A model generated the notes under the pieces. That model searched no databases and had not been told where the DNA came from. It saw only the letters and a program-made list of their open reading frames with translations. Below are positions 10,317 through 20,327 of a stretch of DNA of 64,000 nucleotides, in pieces. The stretch's first letter is position 1. The number at the start of each line of letters is the position of its first letter. Source of the stretch: Aurantiochytrium sp. KH105 (taxonomy: Eukaryota; Sar; Bigyra; Thraustochytrida; Thraustochytriidae); NCBI GenBank assembly GCA_003116975.1, contig BGKB01000109.1, forward strand, positions 62,001-126,000. The letters run 5' to 3'. The position numbers and the translations under genes are program-made.

Positions 10317-10467
10317 CTGCTTGCTTTGCTTGCTTGCTTGCTTTCCTGCCTGCTCGCATACTCGCGCTTGACGCCTCCGTCCCGTACGAGACAGGTCACG
10401 CCGACTCCGCGACTTTTTGTCAACAAAAAAGAGGAGCCGCAAAGGTCGTCTTCAGACATCACGAACA
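8069..10467. other. 2.4-kb divergent intergenic region (HSF / 10468 gene)
   Basis: GC-rich region between two divergently transcribed genes. It holds a (CGCT)n tract at about 8644-8671, a C-homopolymer near 9941-9953 and the tetramer repeat at 10275-10350. It also has three similar copies of GGTTTYCCCGAGGGC-like sequence near 8887, 9212 and 9233, and an imperfect inverted repeat around 8946-8977 (CACTTGCGG/CCGCGCAAGTG). No frame looks protein-like. It presumably contains the promoter of the HSF gene and that of the small membrane protein. Confidence 0.5.
10275..10350. repeat. (CTTG/GCTT)n tetranucleotide repeat
   Basis: Interrupted run of TTGC units with TTTGC and CCTGC variants, ending about 120 bp upstream of the ATG at 10468. 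Confidence 0.88.
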
Positions 10468-11010
10468 ATGGAGTCCTCTTCGTGCGCTCAAGAGCTTCAC
10501 ATGTGGCGAACGGTGGCGCTTGCGCTAATTGCCATCATCACAACATTTCTTATCTTTCGAGCTTTCGTGGTGCTTCGCATGTTTTTGGCACGAAGACAAA
10601 ATCCCGGGGACAAGCCGCTGTACGTGGCTCTCGACGACGGTGAACATGCGGAATTCAGCGACAGCATGAGCGACAGCTCAAGTCTCTTTAGCCCCCCGTT
10701 TCGACCAAGCGAAGGCATTGCTTTCAAGACGGCCGCAGCGAACGTTTCGCAGACAGAGATATACCTGCAAGATACGGTCAGCAGCCAGGAACACACCTCT
10801 GAAAAGGCCGATGCTGACTTGGAAAGCAGTGGACGTGACTTGAATGACTACCTGGATCAAGATGGCAGCAATCTTTCGAGCATTAGTCGACGTGGAATGC
10901 GTGAGAGTTCTCCCTCTGGGTCGCGACGCAGTCTACGAGACGAGACAAGCGGAATCTCGAATGACTTTGCTGCGGAGAGCGGCATCGGCGCGCGCGCACG
11001 AGAGCAATAA
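10468..11010 (+). CDS. Small single-pass membrane protein with acidic Ser-rich tail (180 aa)
   Basis: The start at 10468 is chosen because the 17 upstream in-frame codons are basic and low-complexity. Residues about 13-36 (WRTVALALIAIITTFLIFRAFVVL) form one transmembrane segment, followed by the basic stop-transfer MFLARRQ. The remaining 140 residues are hydrophilic, Ser/Asp/Glu-rich and probably disordered (SDSMSDSSSLFS, SRDETSGIS-like stretches). There is no cleavable signal peptide, so it is likely a signal-anchored protein with a cytosolic tail. SxxE and SRR contexts suggest possible phosphorylation, but this is not shown. The family is not recognised. Composition matches neighbouring genes and the frame is closed at both ends, so it is probably real. 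Confidence 0.62.
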   Translation: MESSSCAQELHMWRTVALALIAIITTFLIFRAFVVLRMFLARRQNPGDKPLYVALDDGEHAEFSDSMSDSSSLFSPPFRPSEGIAFKTAAANVSQTEIYLQDTVSSQEHTSEKADADLESSGRDLNDYLDQDGSNLSSISRRGMRESSPSGSRRSLRDETSGISNDFAAESGIGARAREQ

Positions 11011-11315
11011 CGCGACAATACTGCCAAGACAGTAACGTGTAATTTATACAAGACAGTGAAAAAAGGCAAGGCCACCACATATATTTGAATGAATGAATGA
11101 ATGAATTGAGGAATTGAGGACGCAATGATTCGTTCGTCCCCGTTTTGTAAAGCAACCAGCACAATGACTTACCACCGAAAAGAACGAACTCTCATTTGAA
11201 ATGAAACATTTCCAAACAAGTTTACAAAAGCAGAAAATCAGTAAATAGCAATAAATCGAGTCCGTAGCTTGTATATCTGTATAGCATGTGGAGAAAAAGA
11301 ATTAGGTGGAAACCT
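11011..11315. other. Convergent intergenic region
   Basis: AT-richer 305 bp between two stop codons, with (GAAT)n around 11087-11105 and a doubled GAGGAATT. No gene seen. Confidence 0.6.
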
Positions 11316-14300
11316 CTAAAAAATGGAAGGTTTCTCCTCCACCACAAAGTAGGGAAAACAGTGCGTGACCTCTTGCCAAAAGACGTCGACAACACTGTTG
11401 CCACCCTCGCGCGCCTTCCAGTGAACGCGAATGACCTTGCGCTTCCGGGTCGACAAATCGTCGAAGCGCATGTGCGTCCACGCGTAGCCGCGACGCATGA
11501 TCGATGGAAGGCCCCAGCCAACGGTAAGAGCAATGTGCATCTTACTCGCATGAACCTGCGTCGCAAGGTGGTGCGAAATGCTGCCTCCCGCAATCTCTCG
11601 CGCCGCGGGGTCCATGTCGAGATACATCATGCTTTTAAGGTCAAAGCGAAGACGGCCAATCTTTGACGCCTTGGGCGATGGCAGAGACTCAAAAGACATT
11701 GATTCCTGGTCTTCCGGACACAAAAAAGAGCGCTTTGTCGTCTCCATCATGTACTCCTGCTCTAGGGCTCCGTTGAGCATATACAACCCAGAGGCACTGA
11801 ACATATCCAGACCGGCATCTCTGTAGTTGTCAATCACCTCAGGAGGCGTTGAATTGAAAAGACCCACGAGAAAGGTCACGAGCGACCCATTGGGATTCAA
11901 GAGAGCAGATTCCTCGAGGCCCAAGAGACTGAGGACGTGACGGATTACGGTAGGGTGCTTGAGCCAGGTCTGCAGCCAGGCCTTGCGACCAAACGGCGCG
12001 GTGGGCGCCACTACAATGGCCGAGCCCGTCTTGGATTCTTTGACTCCTGCGCCTCCCGATCTGGCCTCCGCGTCTGACGCAGCCGTTGGGGCTGGCGATG
12101 GGGACCGCGAATCTGCGTTTGAGCTTGAAGACGACGAAGAAGAAGTTGAGGATCGGACACCAGGAAAGCTGGCGACGCGTTTGTTTGCCCGTGCACCATC
12201 GTCGCCGGCAGTCTTGCCCGATCTGCTTTGCGTCGTGGGGGCGCGCAAAAAGGGTGTCTTTTTGCCTCGCCACATGACGCGTCCGTCGTCGTCACCGTCA
12301 CCTGCGTCAATCATGCCGGCACCCATTGGAGCTTTCTTTCCTCGTCCTGCGCCCAAGCCAGAGTCGAGCTGACCCGTTTTGCCGCTTCCGCTGACCATGC
12401 CCCGCGGGTAGTCTTCGCTGCGAGAGGCCTCGTCGTCTTCATCGTCTTCTTCGCCATGAGTCTCGGCGCCCTCGGCAGACTGCAGCCAGTTCCAGTCATT
12501 CACGCTGCCCTGGCTCGCTGACGAAGGCGTCCGCCGGTTCCGTCCAGGATACGCTTTGGAGGCGCCTCCATAGCCCTTGTTGCCCACGCCTTTGCCGCTG
12601 CCATGCATATCATCGTCATCGACGCCAAAAAAGGCACCCTTGCTTCCAGGCGGAAAGAGCGAATCATACGATGCGTCCTTGCCTCCAGCATTCGAGGCGT
12701 AAAGTGCGTCATATGCAGCGCCCTTACTGCCTGCTTGAAATGCACGTCTTTTGCCGCTGTGATAGGCATGTTCGGCAACTGAAGCGAGTTTGCCACTCGT
12801 GGCTTCCTCGTAGGCGGCGCCCTTGCTTCCCGGTTCGAAGGCTGGCATTTTGCCTCGCGATTCATAGGCTGGCATCTTTCCCGACGACTCGTACGAGGGC
12901 ATTTTGCCCATTGATTCGTAAGAGGCCATTTTGCCCGACGACTCGTAGGCTGCACCCTTGCTCTCAGGTTCAAAGAGGGGCATTTTGCCGCGCGATTCGT
13001 AGGCAGCGCCTTTGCCCGAGGCCTCGTACGAGTCCAGTTTACCGCCGGATGCCTCGTACGAGCTACCTTTGCTGCCAGGCTCAAAGACGGGCATCTTGCC
13101 GCCACCGGCAGATTCTTCTTCATACGCTGCGCCCTTGCTTCCTGGCTCGAAAGCAGGCATCTTGCCTCGCGATTCAAAAGCCGCGCCCTTGCCAGAGGCG
13201 TCGTACGAGGCCATCTTCCCTGAAGACTCGTACGAGGCCATCTTCCCAGAGGACTCATAGACATCTCCCTTGCTTCCACTACGAAGTTCGTAGGCAGCCA
13301 TTTTGCCACCACCACCACCACCGCCGCCGCCGCCGCCGTTTTCATCATCATCTTCATCATAAATGTCGCCCTTGTTTCCACTCCTGAGTTCATAGGCCCC
13401 AAGCTTGCCAGCGGACTCGTATGCGGCACCCTTGCCACTACTTTCATAGATTGCACCCTTGCCCGTCGCGCTGGCGTCGTTTGAGCCTCCATCATTTCCA
13501 TTTTCTTCGTCATAAATGGCCCCCTTGCCCGAAGCATCAAAGCCAGCACCCTTGCTGCCCGGTGGAAAGAGCATCTCAAACGAGGCACCCTTACCACCGG
13601 GAGGGAAGAGAGGCTCATATGCGCTGCCCTTACCACCCGAGGGGAAGAGCGCATCGTACGCTGCCAGTTTCCCTGAAGAGTCGTACGCCGCGCCCTTTCC
13701 GGTGGACTCAAAGGCCGCCAATTTACCAAGGGACTCGTACGAAGCCACCTTGCCCGAAGAAAGATCAAAGCCAGCGCCCGAGCCAGCAGGAGGAAATAAT
13801 GTGTCATAGTGAGCTGCCTTGCCCGTGGGATTCCCATCATAAGGCGAAGCCTTGCCCGCAGAGGTGCTACCATAGGGAACATCTTTGCCGAGCGAGCTAA
13901 AGAGCGAGCCCTTGCCTGATGCCGCGTAAGAAGGAACTTTACCTGTTGGCGAAGAATTCGAGGATTCGCGTCCTTCGTACGAAGATCCACGACGGTCGAT
14001 ACGGCGCTGCGAACTCTGATGAGAACTAAGAGACGAGGAACTTGAGTTGCGGCTTGCGTTTGCGAGATCTGCAAGACTCGCACGAGGCCGCTTGGAGCGG
14101 ATCATGTCCGAGATTTCCGGACACTCTTCAATGAGGGCAGCGGCATCGTCCCAGGGCGTGAGGTTGGACTGTCCGGGATCTGAGAGCGGGCGCTCGACGT
14201 AGAGGACGTTATCGGCCCGGTCGTTGCCGTGGCCTAGTTTGCCGCCGGCCTCGGTCATGCCACGGGGATCTAAGCCTCCCTTGCTACTTCCTGGCCGTCT

Positions 14301-15209
14301 ACTACCCTCTTGTTTGATGGAGTGTTGACCCTTGCGTTGCGCGCTACCCATTTTGCCTTCAGATGCCCCGCGTGCATCTAAGGTTGCCGGGAATAATTTA
14401 TCACCTTGCTTGAGGGATGTTCTTGCGCCACTCATGGCCTCTGCGATGTGTTGCCTTGCATTTTCGGCGTTTGGTCCAAAGTTCTTGGCCTTGCGAAGCG
14501 CTCCGGTTGGTAATGGACCCGGTACGCCTGCAAGGGAAGCAGCGGTAGTAGCGCCGGCCGCGGCGGCCACTGCTGCTGGTGTGAGTGCGGCGTTTGCGGC
14601 GGCGAGTGTGATAGCATTAGCTGCAGAAGCAGAGGGTGGTCGCGGAGCTGAGGAGGCTGCAGAGGAGGGTCCGGCTCTCGATGCTGATGGTAATGTTGAT
14701 GGGCCTGCGGACGGTGAGGAGGATGAAGACGATGTTGCGGGCGTTGCGACGGATGGTTTTGCCTTTTTCTTGCTTGGTTTGGGCTGTTTTGGTTTTGCTG
14801 GATTATTGCCGGAGGCGATTTCGGCCTGAAGCTCGTGGTGACCTTTTGCACGGAAGCCATTGGATCCAATGTTTAGGTTGAGGTCCTTGGCCATGGGCCA
14901 TGCCTCTTTGCGGCGAATAAATCGGAGAATATCGGCCTCGACCTCGGCGCTGAAGGGTCTCCTTCCGGAGGACTTGCACAGATGCGCGGTGATGGAGCGT
15001 CGAAAGGATTCCTCGGGTCGTTTGGGGGCTTCCTTGCGCGTGGCGATCCATTCGCGGTAGCATGCTGTGCCAACGACTGCGGCGGGTCCGCCGATTTCGT
15101 AGTGTTTAATGAAGACCTCGTAGGAGGACATGTTGGCGGCGGGCTGGCCATTGTTGCCGGTGCGGCCTGTGGAGGAGATGGGGCGTCCCGACGCGGCATC
15201 GTTGATCAT
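11316..15209 (-). CDS. Large tandem-repeat protein, about 40 copies of a [GS]K-x3-[YF] motif (1297 aa)
   Basis: Unrecognised protein in three parts. (1) Residues 1-130 hold a folded-looking segment (YEVFIKHYEIGGPAAVVG, FSAEVEADILRFIRRKEAWP) that faintly recalls helix-turn-helix modules of CENP-B/Psq type; this is weak. A Lys-rich stretch and a Ser/Pro/Ala linker follow. (2) Residues about 423-861 carry some 40 units of G/S-K-x-x-x-Y/F-D/E such as GKGAAYESS, GKMASYESS and SKGAAYE, with interspersed LFPPG modules and one poly-Gly run. (3) After an acidic Ser-rich linker, residues about 1073-1297 form a globular C-terminal domain (WLQTWLKHPTVIRHVLSLLG, VDVFWQEVTHCFPYFVVEEK). The start at 15209 is the first ATG; residue 27 (15131) is an alternative. 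The regular Tyr/Phe plus Lys spacing suggests multivalent self-association or cross-linking. No function is claimed. Confidence 0.85.
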   Translation of the reverse strand: MINDAASGRPISSTGRTGNNGQPAANMSSYEVFIKHYEIGGPAAVVGTACYREWIATRKEAPKRPEESFRRSITAHLCKSSGRRPFSAEVEADILRFIRRKEAWPMAKDLNLNIGSNGFRAKGHHELQAEIASGNNPAKPKQPKPSKKKAKPSVATPATSSSSSSPSAGPSTLPSASRAGPSSAASSAPRPPSASAANAITLAAANAALTPAAVAAAAGATTAASLAGVPGPLPTGALRKAKNFGPNAENARQHIAEAMSGARTSLKQGDKLFPATLDARGASEGKMGSAQRKGQHSIKQEGSRRPGSSKGGLDPRGMTEAGGKLGHGNDRADNVLYVERPLSDPGQSNLTPWDDAAALIEECPEISDMIRSKRPRASLADLANASRNSSSSSLSSHQSSQRRIDRRGSSYEGRESSNSSPTGKVPSYAASGKGSLFSSLGKDVPYGSTSAGKASPYDGNPTGKAAHYDTLFPPAGSGAGFDLSSGKVASYESLGKLAAFESTGKGAAYDSSGKLAAYDALFPSGGKGSAYEPLFPPGGKGASFEMLFPPGSKGAGFDASGKGAIYDEENGNDGGSNDASATGKGAIYESSGKGAAYESAGKLGAYELRSGNKGDIYDEDDDENGGGGGGGGGGGKMAAYELRSGSKGDVYESSGKMASYESSGKMASYDASGKGAAFESRGKMPAFEPGSKGAAYEEESAGGGKMPVFEPGSKGSSYEASGGKLDSYEASGKGAAYESRGKMPLFEPESKGAAYESSGKMASYESMGKMPSYESSGKMPAYESRGKMPAFEPGSKGAAYEEATSGKLASVAEHAYHSGKRRAFQAGSKGAAYDALYASNAGGKDASYDSLFPPGSKGAFFGVDDDDMHGSGKGVGNKGYGGASKAYPGRNRRTPSSASQGSVNDWNWLQSAEGAETHGEEDDEDDEASRSEDYPRGMVSGSGKTGQLDSGLGAGRGKKAPMGAGMIDAGDGDDDGRVMWRGKKTPFLRAPTTQSRSGKTAGDDGARANKRVASFPGVRSSTSSSSSSSSNADSRSPSPAPTAASDAEARSGGAGVKESKTGSAIVVAPTAPFGRKAWLQTWLKHPTVIRHVLSLLGLEESALLNPNGSLVTFLVGLFNSTPPEVIDNYRDAGLDMFSASGLYMLNGALEQEYMMETTKRSFLCPEDQESMSFESLPSPKASKIGRLRFDLKSMMYLDMDPAAREIAGGSISHHLATQVHASKMHIALTVGWGLPSIMRRGYAWTHMRFDDLSTRKRKVIRVHWKAREGGNSVVDVFWQEVTHCFPYFVVEEKPSIF
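12627..13943 (-). repeat. Coding tandem-repeat array ([GS]KxxxY/F units)
   Basis: About 1.3 kb in which a 24-36 nt unit encoding G/S-K-x-x-x-Y/F-E/D recurs roughly 40 times. Units fall into subtypes: GKMASYESS, GKGAAYESS, GKMPAFEPG-SKGAAYE pairs, and GKGSAYEPLFPPG. Paired subtypes repeating together point to expansion by unequal exchange of two-unit blocks. Confidence 0.9.
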
Positions 15210-16094
15210 GGCGCGGGCGCGAGCGTCTGCCCCGCCGCGCTGTGCAGCTCTGTCAGCACCGTGCGCTGGTGCGCGCCTTCGCGGTCAGCCGCCCGCGATG
15301 CGATCGCTCTGCCGGCCCTCACGGGTCCAAGCTACTGTAGCTGATCTCTCTCCCTCTCAGGTGCCCGCGCGTGGACCAGGCAAGCGCGCGCAGCGCTTAC
15401 TTGCTTGCTGGCGAGAGGACTCGCCTGCCGGCGGGTCTGCCGGTCTGCCGCGCTGCACCGCGTGTGCGCGCAGGAGCGGATCGGTGTTCCTGTGTCCTGC
15501 TGCTCGCCTCGGGACGGGACGCCACGACACGGAATGAGAATGGCGCCTGCGAGCGAGGACTCTGGTTTTTCCTCGTAGGGCCACTAGCACCTGCACTAGA
15601 AGTAGTAGTAGGCCGTGAGCAGGTGCGTGCAGTGTCGGGACTCTTTTCCTTTTCCCCGCCCAGCCAACCTGCCTGCCTGCCCGGACTCGCTCGCTCCGCC
15701 TGCGCGCTGGCCGCCTCGCTGCTGACCGCTGACGGCGGGCGCGCGGGGTCCAAGCGCAAGGGACTGCCGAGGGCGGTCTCGAGCTGCGGCCTCCCTGCTT
15801 TTTGTACGGCAAGCTTTAGGTGGGTGGACTTGCGCTGTATTGTTGACTTGCGATGGCCTGCGTTGACAGTGAGTGAGTGTGCCGGGTTGACTTGACTGAC
15901 TCGTGCGGATAGATCGAAGATTGGCTTCGCCTCGCACGCGGATACGCCTGCGGATGCGCCTGCGCGATCCGAGGAGGCGCGACGCCCGGGTCCCTCTGCA
16001 CGAGCGCGAGCTCGCGGACGATGGCGGGCTGGCCGACCGCAGATTTCGAGCTCGCCGCGGCCTGCTGATTTGACTTGACGTGACTTGGTTCGCC

Positions 16095-16129
16095 TCGAGT
16101 CGAGTCGAGTCGAGTCGAGTCGAGTCGAG
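16095..16129. repeat. (TCGAG)7
   Basis: Seven perfect TCGAG units. The same pentamer, or its complement, recurs at 18769-18797 and about 26775-26795. Confidence 0.93.
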
Positions 16130-17344
16130 GCAGGTCTTACTTTCCTGACGAAGCGGGGCGGGCGGAAGCGAGCGGAGCGGAGCCGAGCGGAGCCGCTGCT
16201 GCCGCTGCCAATGCAAACGCTGGTGGCGGGCGGGCGGGCGAGCGAGTGAGCGGAGCTAGCCTTCCTTGCTGCTTGCTTGCTTGGTCCGAATTTGAAAACT
16301 CGCCCGCGCAGACAAAGTTGCTGCGAGGACGGAGAAGAATGCCAGGCGCGCCCTGAAGCACGCACGGACGCTCGCACGGATCTGGCTGGCTGGGTCGATT
16401 TGGCCACGCAGACGAAGCCGTCAATGCGCTATTGCTCTAGCTGGAGGCAGCAAGCTGACTCTCACTTCGAACAAAATGCTCGAGGTGCTGCCGCTGCTGA
16501 TGGTACGGCGGATGCCACGCGAGGGCGGGAGCTACACGAAGCCCTCTTGCCCTGGCTCGCGGCCGCGACGCCGTCTCCAGAGCCAGGCCGCCTCCTGCGC
16601 ACCGCGTGGACGCACCACGCGGCGCTTGTCGTGAGCGCGTCTCTAATCAATTCAATCCCAATGCCTGCTCCGGTCGAAGACAGGACCCGACCTCGGCTCG
16701 GCTCGCCTCGACTCCGGTCGATTCGAGCCCGCCGCGAACGGGCCTGCGCGGGTCTGTGCTGTGCTGTGCGGGGCTCGAGGCCCGGCCTCGCGAGCTCGAG
16801 CGCCGGTCGCTCGCCTGGGCCTATCGATCGATCGATCGATCGATTGATCGCCCGGATGATGCGGAACTGACGGATGATGCCTGTCTGCTGCCGCGTGAGA
16901 AAGCACGGGCGGCGGCGCTAACAACAAACAGCAAGGAGGGGAGGAGGGGAAAGGAAAAGAAGAAAGGGAGAGAGAAAGGAAGGGAAGAAGAAGCAGGGAA
17001 ACAGAGAACAGAAGACTGACTGTCGCTCTTGCGCAGCGGGCGGTTTGCTGTTTGCTTTTCGCAGAGTCTTCTGGCTGGCGTGCTGGCTGGCGTGCTGGCT
17101 GGCTGGCTGGCTGGTGAGCGAGCGAGCGTTGCGACTTGGGAACTGAGGTGGACGCGCGAGCGATGCGAATGGGATGCGTCGCGGTGCATGCGATGCGGTG
17201 CGGTGAGGACTTGGAGTGAGCCAGCCAGAGAAAAGGAAAGAAAGAAAAACAGAAAAGAAAAGAAAAAAGAAAAGAAAGAAAAGAAAGTTTGAAGGTGTGA
17301 AAGAAAATAAAAAAGAACGAAAGAACGAATGACCCAGAATGAAT

Positions 17345-17937
17345 TGACGCGCAAAATTCGCGACAATACTTGTCATTTTTATTTTTATTTTTTTTCTCGT
17401 TGGAAGGTTTTCCACGCGGCTTCGAGGCGGCGAAATTTAACAGACCCAGTGCGCTTGCCGGGGGGGGTAGCATGGAGAGGAGGGGGGTAGGAAAAAATGG
17501 GCGCACAGCGAGGCACAGCATGAAAAAAACGACCAAGTACACCCTCTGTAGCAAGGGTGAAAAATGAGTCGATCATCAAAAATATGACGAAGGCCGCCCT
17601 CTGTGGCAAGAGTGTAGAATGGCTCCAATCCCTGCAGTAAAGGGGTGGAGAGGAAAATGAGCCCAAAATTCGACAAAGTCCAACTGATGTAGTGAAGGGT
17701 CGTACAAAGACACTGCAAATGCAAGAAGGAAACGTTTGTACACAAATGATTTCGTTTAAGCAGTTTCGGAAGTGGTAGCACGGCTCATAAGAACTACCTT
17801 TACGGGTCTTGAAAAGCGTTCTCGCCATCCTTGCGTCTTCTGCTTGAGATGCTCGTACGATCTGTANTCGATGGGGAGGCCCGATCAGAACCAAACGGAA
17901 CGAGCAAGCTGTTTATTGTCGCGAATGATCAGATCCA
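17345..17937. repeat. Copy A of a duplicated segment, with internal N at 17867
   Basis: 17345-17866 is identical to 22016-22537 (522 bp by direct reading). After one N at 17867, 17868-17937 is identical to 23289-23358 (70 bp). Copy A thus equals the outer parts of the 22016-23358 segment with the middle 750 bp, including its N-gap, replaced by a single N. Best explained as an assembly or scaffolding duplication, or a second haplotype. Confidence 0.9.
17756..17866 (-). pseudogene. Truncated copy of the C-terminus of the 22427 gene
   Basis: Reads on the minus strand as the last 36 residues (from VYRSYEHLKQKTQGW to TTSETA) and the TAA stop of the gene at 22427-22762. It is cut by the N at 17867, upstream of which the frame is unrelated sequence. 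It is part of copy A of the duplication, so it is probably an assembly echo rather than a true pseudogene. Confidence 0.6.
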
Positions 17938-18251
17938 AGAATGAATAATGCACGGCAAGAGCCAAGAGAGAAAGTCGCGACGCGCCTGTGCGATGCGTAA
18001 GCGGCAGATGTGCCTGCCGCCGGCCGCTGATGATGCAAGGCGCAGACGATCGGTGGCGGATGCGATCGATGCTTAGTTGGGATCTAATCTAGCCTCGCAG
18101 CCGAGACTGACCGCGCTCTTTGGTAGGATCCGGCTGGCGAACGAGCTCTTGGCTTGACTTTGGCTTGGGCTTGGGCTTGGCCTGGCTTGGCCTGGGCTTG
18201 CGTGGCTTGCATTAGGCACGAGGGAAAGCAACCAACTATCTTGGGCGGCGG

Positions 18252-18290
<39 letters not shown>

Positions 18291-18291
18291 T
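18252..18291. repeat. (GCGT)10
   Basis: Ten perfect GCGT units in the gene-poor block. Confidence 0.95.
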
Positions 18292-18768
18292 ACCCACCCG
18301 CCTGCCTTCAGCATGTGCGAGTGCAGCGGTGCAGTAGGAGGTGAGAACGAAGGACGATGCCAGAAGCGGGAAATGAGGAGGCTCATAACTGCGGAAGCAT
18401 GGCCTGTAGAAAAGAAGGGGAGAAAGGAAGCACCGCGAGCACTGGCAGCACAAATGAACAAACAAAACAACGAACGGAGAAACGATTGAACGAACGATTG
18501 AACAGCAAGATGAACGACCTCCGAGTCGACAAAAGCAACCACCAATCTGGGAGCGATGAAAACGAGGCGCGGGCCCGCGGAAAGCTCGTGCAGGCGTAGA
18601 AGCTGGGGGCCACGCGAGCAAGCGAGCGAGCGAGCGCGGCTTGCCTTGAACGAACGTGCGGCCACTGGCAGGGGACCGACCGCTTGCGTCGCCGACGAGC
18701 GAGCCTCGCAGCTCCGGATGTTCGAACCGCCCCGGTCTCTCGCGCGGCTCTTCAGGTCTCGACAAAAC

Positions 18769-18955
18769 TCAACTCGACTCGACTCGACTCGACTCGACGG
18801 ACCGTGACAAGCCAAGGCAAGGCGGGAGCGAGCGAGGAGTCTCGCCGTGACTCGACTCGGCTCGACTCGGCTCGACTCGGCTCGGCTGGGCTCGGCTCGG
18901 CTGGGCTCGGCTCGGCTGGGCTCGGCTTGGCTTGGCTTGGCTTGGCTTGGCTCGA
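18769..18955. repeat. Pentamer repeats (CGACT)n, then (GGCTC/GGCTT)n
   Basis: A CGACT run at 18769-18797. After about 50 bp comes a run of CTCGG/CTGGG/CTTGG pentamer variants from 18849 to 18955, drifting from GGCTC to GGCTT units. Confidence 0.9.
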
Positions 18956-19545
18956 GCAACTCGGCTCGCGGAGGCGCGGCTCTTGGGCGCGGCACTGGAC
19001 CCGCGAATTTTTCTCTTTTCTTTTTTTCCTTTTTTTCTTTCTTTTTTTTCAAACCTTTTTTTGATCAAACTGTTCTTTTTCCTCCTCTTCTCCTCTAGGC
19101 TTTCCTTTTCTTTTTTTCTTGTTCTTTTCCTTTTTCGCTTTCCTTTTTCATTTTCTTTTCCGCACTACACCGCCAAGGTAGCAACACGAAGCGCACTCCC
19201 CTCACCCCCTCCCTCCCGCGCACCAGCCAAGCTCGTTCGCTCGGCGTACGCATGCCTGGCGCCCTCCCTCTCTCCGTCTTTTCTCCCTCTCTCCCTCCGC
19301 CAGCCAGCCACTGCCGCTGGCCGCGAGGAGGTCCGCCGCGCAAAACCGCTCGCTCCCTTGGAGGCTGGCTGGCGGCTGGCACCCGCGCCTCTCCCTGATT
19401 CACTTTTTCTCTCCCCCCGCTCCTGCTGGATGTCGACAGCCCGGGCGCCGCTGCAACGCAACTGGCAACACAACTCGAAACAGCGCCCAGAAAGAAAGCA
19501 GTCTCGCCCTCGTCGCGCTCTGCGCCCAGAGAAACCTACTCGCCT

Positions 19546-19585
19546 GGCTTGGCTTGGCTTGGCTTGGCTTGGCTTGGCTTGGCTT
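19546..19585. repeat. (GGCTT)8
   Basis: Eight perfect GGCTT units. Confidence 0.95.
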
Positions 19586-20246
19586 GGGCTTCTTTCTTGT
19601 CGTGTCTCGGCCCCCGGGAAGCGGGCGCGGCGAGGTCGGTCTGGCGGGCCTGCCCGGAGTGCACGGGGCCTCGGAAGCGACGGGCGATGGACCGGGAGTG
19701 CGAGGCGAATGGGAATTAGCGAATCGCATGCCCAGACAGCGCATTTTGTTGACTCCTGCCCTACGAGTTGATAGGCCCGTGCTAAGAATGAATAAATGCC
19801 TCGGTGCGGCTGATGAAAGGACGAAGATCGTGGGCCTCGCTCGCTCACTCGCGCCCGTGGACCGTGACAGGCAGCGGCGAGGCCAGCGAGACGGAGTGCG
19901 ACGCAGGTCGTAGGGATGCCGCTCCGGGTCTATTGTACGCGTTTACGTGCATTCTTCCGGCCGGCAGCCGCGTTCGGTCACTCCTGTGTTTTTTTGTTTG
20001 CCATTGATTGTTTCCGCCGTGCTTGGCCAATGCTGCACAGAAGCGATGGAGAAAAGCCCCGTTCCGCAGCTCGATCGACTACCGAACGGATGCGCGGGGG
20101 ACAAGGGAGAGCGTACGTCAACGAGGCGCCGCGTGAGCGGGAAGGGAATGCCATAGCCGAACAAGAAGCATACGCGCGAGGCCTCTGGCTGCCTGGCCAG
20201 CGCGAAGCGACCGCGGCACGCGTCCACCGTCGACCGACTGACCGCC

Positions 20247-20326
<80 letters not shown>
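20247..20326. repeat. (CAAG)20
   Basis: Twenty perfect CAAG units, the longest pure microsatellite in the window. The same tetramer occurs at 2273-2304 and, as its complement, at 10275-10350. Confidence 0.96.

Positions 20327-20327
<1 letters not shown>

Noticed and set aside
12671-13387. Cys/Pro/Arg-rich plus-strand frame across the repeat array
   Set aside because: Antisense shadow of the GKxxxY repeats. Its apparent repeats follow from the DNA repeats, and the minus frame has intact flanking domains.
16652-17554. 300-codon minus frame rich in Phe/Leu/Ser
   Set aside because: It reads through polypurine tracts and the duplicated segment. Part of it recurs at 21848-22225 only because of the duplication.
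20247-20326. CRISPR-like array
   Set aside because: It is a pure (CAAG)20 microsatellite with no spacers, in a eukaryotic genome.
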